From NCBI GenBank assembly GCA_949987565.1, contig OX465111.1, forward strand, positions 9,071,202-9,135,201: DNA of 64,000 bases, in the 5' to 3' direction. The position numbers and the translations under genes are program-made. Positions 45,814-57,800 of the stretch are shown in pieces. Position 1 is the first letter of the stretch. Each line of letters starts with the position of its first letter. This DNA comes from Luidia sarsii (taxonomy: Eukaryota > Echinodermata > Asteroidea > Paxillosida > Luidiidae). The notes beneath the pieces were generated by a model. That model searched no databases and was not told where the DNA came from. It worked only from the letters and a program-made list of their open reading frames with translations.

Positions 45814-48800
45814 GTGAGTGACTGTCAACGTGTATAAAAATCACGAAACATCGTATGCTTTACCGTCTTAAAAGTTATGTGAATTCATCCATCCTGCAGT
45901 TGAACCTCTAGGAATTTATTTGAGGCCATTTTTTTCAAGATTTAAAGTGAGATTCTATAGTAAATTCTTTTCACAGTTGATGCCATCAAATGAACCTAAA
46001 TGTATGCGCTGTACACGTTATTGTATCCTCCAGTTACCGGTTTTCGACGATATAAGGACTTTTCTTCAAGCTGACCAATGTGGACGAAAGTATGACACTA
46101 AAAGAGGTCTCAGTCACTTTCTCCACACCACAGACTATCAGAATAATCATAGAGAAGGTTGATCAAGCCTGTCACTTCCGTAAGATTACCCGGTTTTGTT
46201 GACGTCCGCGGCACACCGGGCAGTAAGCATCGTCACCTATTTTCGATGGTGGTGTTTAGTAAGGTGTCCCAGTGCAGCCAAACGCAAAATAAATTCTTAA
46301 AATAACTCAAAATGCTGTGTAGCACTGTAAAATTCTTCCCTGTATGTTTTTTTGTGTTCATCTTTGTTTTGTTTTTTTTCGACACTGCTTCTAACACTTT
46401 CCTCAAATCATTTATAATTTTAGTTGCGGTAACCGTAACCCTCATCCTCCCGAAGGTCGTAGACCTGAGGGTTACGGGAAGATATGTACAACCGGAACCC
46501 CCGTTTTCGACGCTACACGTTTTTGACGCTTAGCCCTCTAACTCACATCGCACGATGAAAACAACTCCGTATAACGATCTCAGACTTCGTATCTAAGTTA
46601 CAGTTGGTTTCCTGCTCTTGTCCGTCACCGAAAATGTGGAAATTTAAGGCTTTTCCAGTAGGCCAAACTCGTGTTATTCAAAAAGTTGCTCTTTTGGGGT
46701 CTATTTTCCTAGGTACAAAATTGGCAGTTGCTTCAAAGCTCCAGTTTTCTTTATTGTTGGTCCTAAAAAAAATCTGAGTGTACCATAACAAACCCCAACA
46801 TCCGTAGAAAAAAAATATATCACGCAACTTGAGGCAGTCCGTTCAGGGTAAAAACTATGGAGCCTCCTATAGGGCGTCTCGCTTAGTTATATATATTTTT
46901 TTATTTATTTTTTATTATTATTTAAAGACAAAAAGTGACATGGCCCAATAGGCTTTTTTTTTTAAATGAAAAAAATAAAAGGGCAGCTAGAGAAAGTACC
47001 AAGAAGAAGGAAATGTGTCTCTGGAGTGACATTGGGAAAGGTCATAACTGAAGAAGCAGCGAGAAAGAGGATTGTGGAGTTTTTTTTAAACGTCACAAAA
47101 GAAGACATCAACCAGACCAATACGTTTTAAGCCTAAAATATGAATGATTTGAGGAAAGTGTTAGAAGCAGTGTGGAAAAACAAAAACAAAGATGGACACA
47201 CACAAAATACAGGGAAGAATTTTACAGTGCCACACAGCATTTTGAGTTATTTTAAGAATTTATTTTGCGTTTGGCTGCACTGGGACACCGTACTTAACAC
47301 CACCGACGAAAATAGGTGACGATGCTTACTGCGCGTTGCACCGCGGACGTCAACAAAACCGGGTAATCTTACGGAAGTGACAGGCTTGATCAACCTTCTC
47401 TATGATTATTCTAATAGTCTGTGGTGTGGAGAAAGTGACTGGGACCTCTTTTAGTGTGAAACTTTCTTCGTCCACATTGTTCAGTTTGAAGAAAAGTCCT
47501 TATATCGTCGAAAACCGGTTATTGGAGGATACAAGATTATAGCGAGGTTCTTGTTTTTACCATTTTGGAAACACCACTGTCCCGATCGCCCCCTTTTTCC
47601 ACCCTTTTGAAAATCGCCACACACAATCTAAGGACATGGACTTGATCCCAAATATATACTGAATGTGATCAGATAACTCAAAACATCGTGGGTAAAATAC
47701 TTTTCCGAAAAACGGGCAGAAACTCATACAAATACTGTCTGTAAATGTCCCGTCAACGTCTCCGCCAGGTTCGGAATCCGAACCTGCCGCCTCGACCAAT
47801 CAGCGCTTAGTCTCGTGACGTATATCCCGCACGACGGCTATTTGCTGTTTTCGTAATAACAGTCCACACTCGTGCGCACGCAGGTCATCGCCCTGTGAAG
47901 AGCCGACTGGTTACCCCCAGAACTGTGGGGTTCTACGTCGTCCGCTGCTCTCCCGACCGGAACCCCACAGATAACTAGGCTTTTTTTCCCATAGGCTTCT
48001 GTGTAACATTCAAAAGTGCTGTGGCATAGTGATCAGCAGGTTCAGCATAACTCATAAAATACTGCTTCATTTGGCCCAAGATTTCTAGCAAATGTGGTTT
48101 ACATACCACACACCTGTGTGCAACGGTCCATGTGGCGAAAATGTGTTGATTTCCCCCCAAAAATGGGCGAAAACCTCCCGGTTCGGTTGCAACATTCAAA
48201 CGGCAGCTCCGTAACTGGCAGTCTGGTCCCTGTAATACGGTGTAGCACCTTGCTGCGAAGACGTACAGGGGACCGTATTATCAAAGAGTATTCCTTGGTA
48301 CTATGCTTGCACATGTACGGTACATGTACATGTACTGCAGGGCAGGAACTCCGGGTTAAAAAGGGCACGGCAATTTTTGCCTTGAAATTTCGGCATATTA
48401 AGGGCATCACGGCAATTTCTGCATTTTTTGAAGGGCATCAAGGCAATCGCAAAAAAAAATCCAGGGCATCAAGGCAATTTAACGACTTTTTATTAGTACC
48501 GATGCAAACACGCTGTAAGCACCTTAAAAAAACTTTCAAAATAGGCGCTGAAGGCACCGAATCGTTGTTTTAGGTCTCCTACTAATATATCATCGTTTCT
48601 GTGGGACCACAATGCCTGAAAAGGATTATTTTCCAACATAAAAATGACGTCTAAAATAGGTTTCAGTCAGCCACCAACACGCATTCTCACGGAACATGAA
48701 CTGTACCATTCAGGTATGGCCGGGGTGCTACTGCTATAGTAAGCCGGACGACAAAAATATCTGACAATAGATCCTCACAAAAGAATCAAAATAAAAAGGA

Positions 48801-51800
48801 TTCTAAATAGCCTACATGTTTTGTAAAGATGGATTTTTAAGCAGCAAGGTCCAACCTAAACGAGAATATTATCGGAGCTTATTATTGTATAAAGTCGCAC
48901 CCCTCTCATTCCTAATAGAATAGTCCATGCTGTTGAGATATCGTGATGTGGGCTCGGTGTGCCAAAACCTTCTCATCAGTTCTCGTCCAAAAAATTGAGA
49001 ATAACTTGAAAAACATTCACGTTCGTAGGCCTACCTGAAAAAAAGAATAAAGTTTGCGACATTTTTGTGCTGTATCGTGAAGTAGTAGCTCATTTTGCTG
49101 TTAAGCTTTCTCCTTTCGGGGCATGGTTACGACTTTGAAAAGGCACCCGCGAACATGCAAACATTTGACAGCTCTATGATTCTACTTTCGCACGCAACCC
49201 GACCACGTGCTGCATGCTGCGCAATCTATCTATCGTGCAACGCAAATCGCTCCCAACTACCGTTGGTACCCGTTGTTTGGTACAGCCAGCGATGTCCAAG
49301 ATTCACTGGTACCCGCAGACTAAAAGTTCGTTGACATGAAACTGTCCCGATCGAACGCACTGGACATGTACATGTACAGTACATGTACATGTACATGTAC
49401 ATTGATCGTGTACAGTATGTGTACGTGTACATGTACACCCATACACAGTCCGTACAGTTGTGCACAGAATGCGCAATGTTTAGCTGACAGTGCGCAAGGT
49501 ACAGTGAAGCTTCCGTGTGTGCTGAATTATATTTCATGCGCGCTGTGCTTACGGCCGTGCGGCGACCGGCAGTCCGATCTGCCCAACTATCCATCGGCCA
49601 AAAGGGCACGACGGCAATGTGCTAAAAGGGCACGGCAATTTGTTGCCGTGAAAATCCTCCAAATTTTAGGGCACCGCGGCAATTGGTGAGGGCACGACGG
49701 CAATTGCCGTCGTTGCCGTCGTGAATTTCCTGCCCTGTACTGTACAATCACATGTACAGCGCACGTGTTGTATCCATGGTTGTATACAGTACCAGTCGGC
49801 TCTTCACAGGGCGATGACGTATCCCGCACAGTGGCTATTTGCTGTTTCGTAATAACAGTGCAGTAAACAGTGCAGTACACGTGTACAAGCATTATTCATG
49901 TAACGTACAAAGAATGCCTTACTCTTTGTAGCCCTTTAAAACCTTTTCCAAAGTGAGTTGGTGTCTGAAGTGAAGCTGATTGCATTGTTTTTGTTTTGTC
50001 TTGCAGACTAAGATCAAGGCACATGAGCTAAGAGGGAAGAAGAAGGAGGAGCTTGAAGACCAGCTGAAACAGCTGAAGCAGGAGCTGTCCCAGCTCAGGG
50101 TTGCCAAGGTCACAGGCGGACAGGCTTCCAAACTCTGCAAGATGTAAGCAGGCTCATCGTATCTGATCATAGAGATGCTACTTACCAGTAAGGTTGTTCG
50201 GTATTTCGATATATCGTGATATCGCGATATCGCTTTCCGGCGATTATCATATCGAGCGCATTTAAGGATATCGCGATATTTTCGATATCGCGATATCGAA
50301 AAAAGTATCGCGATATTGAAAAAAAATCTTGTTTCCCAACCCCATTATCGCCTGTCTGTAAGCTTGTATAGCGTGGCAATCAGAGAGATCTTGAAGGGCG
50401 ATAAGCTTTCGTTAGTAAAAACAACGAAAAACCCGAAACGGCAAGGGGAGAGGAGCACCAGCCAGCCATTTGACTCTTGCATTGCGCGCGGTCTCCACAA
50501 AGGCAATGCGTCGGCAACAGACCCACTGCAAGTGCAAGCTCACTTCCGGTGTTGGTAGCACACTTTTCGTACAGGGCGACCTCGGTACACTGGGCACGCA
50601 CAGCGACTCGTGTTTGGGCCATTTTCCCCCATGTGGCCTACATAAGTTATCCGATCGTTTACAATATTATCCAGGCTGCAAAAATTGCAGATTCAATTTC
50701 CTACTGATGTCTCCCAATGTAAAAATACATACTTTACATAATTATGTTTTAATCTCAGGAAATCAAAATCAAAATCGAAGAGGAAAGACGTTGGAAAAAC
50801 GTCACTGTTCATAACGCACGTGCGACCTCTGATTTCTCGATCCTTCCATGCTGCTCTGGTACCCGCCACGCAGTTGTACTAAATGCACGTGTAAGGCAAC
50901 GTACACCAGTTTAGTATGGCCAGGCCATTTGCACATCGTGTACACCAAAGTTCGGTGGACTTTTTTTTGGGGGGGGGGGGTCGCGTCGCGATCTATTCCA
51001 ACTTGAATGATTCCAACTTGGACGTGTATACTAACAATCATTTTGCGGCGTGGATGAGAAAGGGTGAACCGCTGCTTTATTCTCCTTATTAGCAGCCCCC
51101 TCCCCCCCAAAAAAGTACAGTAAACATTTTTCCAGTACGCATCCGTACGACCGAAAGGGACATCAGATTTTGTTCAAGGTGATCGTTATGCCGACGTAAA
51201 TGTACTGATGGTTTGTCTCCCCTCATGAATATTAATCTGAAGACCCATTGGCTCTGGCCAGACATGTATTTGTGACGTCATATGTAAGCATCAAGTTGCT
51301 GAAAACCGCCTGGGATATCGTCTTTTTTTAATGTAATAAGGTATTCTTAATACATCAACAAGAAATAGTTTCGTTTTGGCGTATACTTTTAAAAGAGCGA
51401 CCTGGGATAGTTTGAATTTTTTTTTCGATGATAAATGAGGAGTTTAAAGGGGGGTTAAACAATTAGTAACTATGGCTAAAAGTTAGATGCATTTGCTACA
51501 TATAAGTTTCCGGCAATCACAGTGTGTATTGAATAGAAATCCAGGTCACCACCTTGACTTCCGCTTACGCACCAGATATCGCGATAATATCGAATATCGC
51601 GATATATTCCTGACGATATATCGAAACCAAAAATTCCGGATATCGAACAACCTTACCAGTATCTGGCAGCCTGATAGCTTCAGTATTTGGTGTCATACAC
51701 TGCGTTTACACTTGATCCCGCAAGGAGGATTAGATCCAGAACAAAACCGTGTAACACAGGATAAGATCCTGATCCCGGGATCTGATTCTCCTCTCGGGAA

Positions 51801-54800
51801 GGATCAGACCCGGTTCAGATCCCGCAATTTGCAAGTGTAAATGCAACAAGGGATCGGATCCGGATCAGATCCTGGAAGCCGACGTAACCAATTACAGTCT
51901 GACACTGACAACGAGTGTACATCACTACAGTAAGCTTAGTCAAGTTTCGTGCGTAATGGCTGCTGTTGTGCTCCAGTGCGCATGATAAGTGATATCTATT
52001 AATTTACTCCTTCCTTAAAGGGGGTGTTTGGTGGTGCTTGCTAGGATCCTAATGATGCTGGCATCAATAGCCTTATGAGGACATGCTGTAGACACCACAC
52101 TGTGCCCACTGTGTTACCAGTAAACAATCAGATAAGAAAGTCCCCTGAGGTACAGTTTGGCTTCTGCTAGCCACTGGTCCTAATGGTTCCCATATGTAGG
52201 GTTTGGGGCTGTCCCATTACATAAGAGAGGGAAGTACATGTAAGTTCCAAGACATGCAAGTCAGTGAGCTCACTGGATTGAGTCGAACAACATCAATGCA
52301 ATCTCACATGATATGAAATTCAGCACACTGCCTTGATAACATCCATATTTCTGTAGCAGTATTTCTGAGCAATGGATCACTATCGGTCATGTATAAAAAA
52401 CTAGCAAACATTAGGAAGTTCAAGCATCTACTAGTACTACTACCAAGTAAAATAGAAGTACACGTAGGCCTAAAAATGCTTGAATTTGTATGAATAAAAG
52501 GTTCCTTTTGGTGAGAATGGTACTGGTAGCAAACTGCATAATTGAGTGCACATCCTAATGGTTTTTAACAGTAGGGCTTTTATTGTATGTTCCTATACAC
52601 ACCGAGCAGCCTAGTCAGCTGGAGTGGTGCAAATTTCAACATGGCGGATGTGTGATTTCGATCCGGAAATCCTGGGTGATGAAGAAAATTTCTCCACGAC
52701 TGTACAATGCAAGCAAAGTATTTGGATTCTGCACACTCCCTCCTATTAGGAGCATTTACACCTTTTCCTTCCAAAAAGCATTCTCGAAGCTGTTTTTGTT
52801 CACTCGTTTATGCTTCTCCTTTTCAAGGTTGTCATGACCCAGTAAATATGGGACATCTGAAGCACTTACCGTACACTGTGCATGTACAGTCGACTCCCGT
52901 TATATCGTACTCGGTTATAACGGTTTTTCGGCTACAATGTACAGTTTTTCACAGTCCCGAATTATTTGTGCACATTTGAATGGCGGGAAATTCGTCTACA
53001 ACGAACACGAAATTGACACGACTTCGGTTACAACGTACATTTTGGCCGACCGAACACGAACAAAAAGCCTGTTTTCGACCCCTTCACAACGACTTCTTTC
53101 GAAAGTACGGGCACCGCGGCGTGTCAAAAACCAAACCTTAATTGTCCGAATCAGGAATCGCGTCCTCCCAATGCCGCAGTAACGCGATTCGTGTCAACGC
53201 GTCGTTGTTTCATCTCGCCGTAGGCTTCAACGGGGCGGTGCGCACCCACGACTCCCCCTTGCGGTTTTCTTCAGTACGTCTGCCGAGTGGCTGCAGGCAC
53301 CATGCCGCCAACATTTTACACAATGAGGACACAAAATCATAGACTACCTTTCCAGTCAGGGGAAAATCCAGACCAAGCTTACCGATTTCTGGAACTAACC
53401 ATTCACCAGCATTTAAAACCAAACGGCTCTTTTCAGAGCCACCCCATATTCCAAAAAGAGACAAAAGGTTATGTGTCCTCGTGATTTAATAAAATAATTC
53501 TAAAAAATGAATAATTTAAACATTCATAGTATTGGGGCGCCCTCTCTTGACTGATTCCAGAACAGCAAAACGAATTGTCAACCGGCACTGCATGTACGGA
53601 GCATGGTGTGAGGGCCGGATTTACGCGCTTTACGTGTCACGTGACCTTGCTTTAAAGGGGCAAATTTCAAAATCCATTTAAAGCAAAAGTACAAGTTCGT
53701 TTGGTTTCAACTTTGCACTGTATCTAAGTTGGGAAAAGGTGTATCCAAAAATTGCCATCAATTGACCATGACGTCATCTCATGAATATTTATGAGGTCAT
53801 GAACTTTTCAGATTTTCACATTGAAATGAGCATATTTGGCCAACGGAGCGAGATTTTTTTCCTTTTTTCTTTGATATCTATTGGGGACATGGTTTAGAAA
53901 CACCTTCCGGAGCCAAAATGTCGTTACGCAATCATGATGTCATCATAATGTGTGATTTTAAAACACATATAAGGCATTGGCCGATCATCTCGAAATTTGG
54001 TATGTAGTTAGCTATCGTGCTAGACATTCCAAATCTAAAGTTTGGAACCGAAGGACCATTGTTTATATTTTTGATGAATTTTTGAATACCACACTCGAGT
54101 CCCATAGGCTTTGTGCACAAAATATGTACATGCGTTTTGGAGTAGGAATGGGGCTATTCTATGACTTGTTAAAAACAGAAGCGGAAAAGCTCTATGCTCT
54201 GTTTCACAACAGACATTTTTCTCGTTTATATATGGTTTTTATTCAAACAAACATGACTGAATGCTACTAAAATGGTAGTAAAAGTAAATCTCAAAATTTA
54301 GTGGGCCTGACATTTTGATTCTATACTAGCGGGACTTTTCTCAAGAAGGAAGAGGTACATATTAATAGGACAATGATGACAAAGGACAAAGGTTAAAGCT
54401 AGTAGGGTGAGATCAAAGGGAAGGGCGTGGTAGAGTAGGGTAGGGATTACTGAGAAGAGGGGGAAAGATCAAAGAGAGAAGTGTGGAGGAGCATGGAGGG
54501 AGTAAACACACTTAGGATTATTACTCATTAGTAAATGTAAATGCTAGTTTTCAAATATCCTACCCAATGCCTTAAACATCTGGTCAACTAAGTCTAACAA
54601 AAAGTAGAAGTTGTCTTTTGGACTTGGTAGTCGGCTTTTTGTATTAATTGGTAGTGGTATATATCTGCCATCGCCAGGCGTGCGTCGTCAGTCACCTCTT
54701 GCTTTTCATTGTGTCCCAATTCTGTTATTTGCCAGTTCTGATCCATACGTACATGCCATTTCCCGTCATGCGTCACACGAAAACAATTTCATCAAAACTT

Positions 54801-57800
54801 ATCCACAGTCCATTTCACTCTTGCCGACTGTAAAAATGTACTGATATTCCATGAAAATCTATCAAGAAATCTTACACCCGATACAGAAATTACATTGATC
54901 CTCACATTTTCACCTTGAAATCATATTAATCAATCCCACTACTAGACAGCAAATCTTTTTGTTGTGCTGTGTAAAAGAACATGGTAAAAGTAGCTATTTT
55001 GGCCCTTATGTAAGGGGGTTATTTTTAGTGTTGCGACATCCCGGTTATTTTCAAAACCGGGAACCGGTGACGCTGAACCGGTCGGGAACCGGTGTCCCGA
55101 TTTTCTCCAACCATAATTGTCAACAATCTAACTCTATAAGGAATAGCGTGTGCTCCAAATTCATGGTTGTGAATTTGTAACATCTTTTTTTCCTCATAAA
55201 TATCGTGAGTTTTCAATAAACTACTCAAGCTGTGATTTGTCTCACATATTCCCTCACTGAAATTTGTTTGCAGCCTTCAGCACCCTTTTGATCAAGATTT
55301 TTATTTTATTTTTATTCACATTTATTTCCCGAAAATACACTTTGAATGACACTCCACTTTCGTGACGTCACTAAGATCAATATTCATGAGGCATGATTCT
55401 TGGAGGGAATGTCCCACACACGCCCGATAGACGTTCAGCTGTGTTTGGATTTATATTTCTTCACGAGGAGCAAAATCACCATCGTCATCACTGGGGCAAC
55501 AAATCGACGATAAAGAGTTCGACTCCGACGACCGACCTCGCAAACACGTGTTAATGATTGCTCTCGCAAGCCGATATGCTTAGTCGTTACGCGCTGTTCG
55601 GTCGTAACTGCACGCTGTCCAATCAACAGCCGTCCGTCTTGCGTGAGACGGACGTTCTTTTTCAGCTAACTTCAACGCCCGCACTTGGCCCCAGCGTCGC
55701 AATACTATTTTTATGGAGGAACAAAACCATACTCAATCATGCCGAAGGTTTCGCTCCCGATCCTGGTCGGATCGAAAAGTTCGTTCGTTTAGAAAAAAAT
55801 ATTGCGCAATGCGCGCTGTGGCTGCAACGCTGTGAGCTCTATGGTGCCTGCATACAACCATGGAGCACGTGTAGGCCGCGCTGGGGTGAGTGCGCGCGCA
55901 GCTCGCTAGCCAACATGACCTTCTGTATGCACAATTCATTTTGAGAACGAAAAGGAAATAAAAGTTGCATGACTTTCGTACGACATTTATGAGCAGTTGA
56001 ATTTTATATGATGGAGGGACTTTTGAAAACCTTGACTTTAACATACTTTTCGATGTTTTATTTTTTCTTTGGATTGACTTTGATTTTTTTAAACTACTAT
56101 GGGAAAACCAGCAACCATAGCTTTGATGCACACCGCTATCAATTATATACTATCCTACAGGTTAACAATAATAATCCAACCAACTTCGCCGTATTTTCTT
56201 ATGTGTTTTATTATTTTATCGGGACACTGGTTTTGGAAAGCCGGAACCGGGTCCCGATCGGGACGGTTGGGAACCGGTGTGACCGACCGAACCGACCCAG
56301 CCTTAACATGTACATGTACAATCATGTACGTGCGTGCGTTTGGTCATCAACCGCTTTTAATCGTGTTTATTTCAGTAAACCGGTAAGACTGTAAGGCAGA
56401 ATAATTGGACAACACTATGAAAAAAACATAAAAACTTAAATTTACTTTCATTTTCGGTGTTTTTATGCATTTTGGGCAGTTATGGAATTCTGTGGTGTCT
56501 TAGTTTTCCGTGAAATTTCATCCATTTTCTGTATCACGGAGGACTTTGGACTTTACCTAAGACAGGCCCCTTGTCCCCCGCCGCAAGCTGCGAGAGCTTC
56601 GCTCGCATCGCTCCTACGCTTCGCATTTCTACAATTCACTTTCAGGGGTTTTTTTCTCAGTCCATTCTCATGTCTGGTTGCATAACTTACTCAACTTTTC
56701 TTGAAATCAGCTGCAGGTTCCCTTTATTCCCTCTCATCCATGACACTCCTGACTAGGCTTGCTTGGGTGGTTACAGGATTTTTGGAACCGGTTCCGAGTT
56801 AGAATACAAAGAAAAGCATAAGATTTAATTTTAAAAACAGGGCCGAATTTTCATGGTTTTACGGATGCTAACAATGAGCTTGGAACTTGGTTCAACTCAT
56901 ACATGTACATACATATCTTTTAAGGGGTCTTTCTTTATCTTCAATGCATTGATAAAGTATACTGAATCATAATGCTGTTTTGGCAGTTTGACTGCCATTT
57001 ATGTGGCAGTAGGACGTATGAGAAATGTTTAAAAGCTTTGTTTAAATTGTTTGGCTGCTCATTGCCCAATATTACGGAAAGTTAAAAACAACCTACAATT
57101 ACCTATGTGCTACTCACCTACCAGTTTCATGAAGAGGTAAAAAATTATGGAATTCGGTGGTCGAACTCACGTTCCCGCAAACCGCCATCTTTTCGAATGG
57201 CCCGCCAGTCATTGCGGGGGGTATGACGTAATGACGGACAACTCCCGCATGGGCCGGACGGATGTACCCCTACTACATACCGCATGCAGTTATACACTCG
57301 CGAACTGAACGATGGTGTACTGCCAGGCTTTTGGATGTCAAAAGTAGTATTAGAGAAGCTGGATTTACCCCGATCGGAGGTGCTGAGGAGGAGGAGGAGG
57401 TGTTGAGGAGGAGGAGGAAGAGGAAGAGGTGGAGGTGCTGAGAAGGAGGAGGATGTGTTAAGGGTGTTGTTGGGGTTGTGTTGTGGGTACCAGTTCCCTT
57501 TGACCGTGTGGTTTTGTTGAAGAATAAATTGGGACCAGTGAGTTTTGGGGTAAAACAATAACATTCAAAACGGGTGCCTAAAACCAACCGGAACTCACCA
57601 GAACATTCCTTAAGTGGTCAACGGGCGATATAGAGTTGGAAGTATCTTATTGAACTCTTTCACGCTTGTATAACAATACGATGACGTGAAATCGCTAAAT
57701 ATTACTGTACAAGACTAGTATAAGTCTGGGCAGTCTCTGACATGTCTTGCCTCGCGTCATTGTTCGTGGATTATTTTCACCCAAGTTAAGTAGGCTCGTA

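Noticed and set aside
56540..56640. GCTTCGCTCGCATCGCTCCTACGC stretch as a possible PLE or palindrome-family remnant.
   Set aside because: Too short and without matching flanks to any of the families described.
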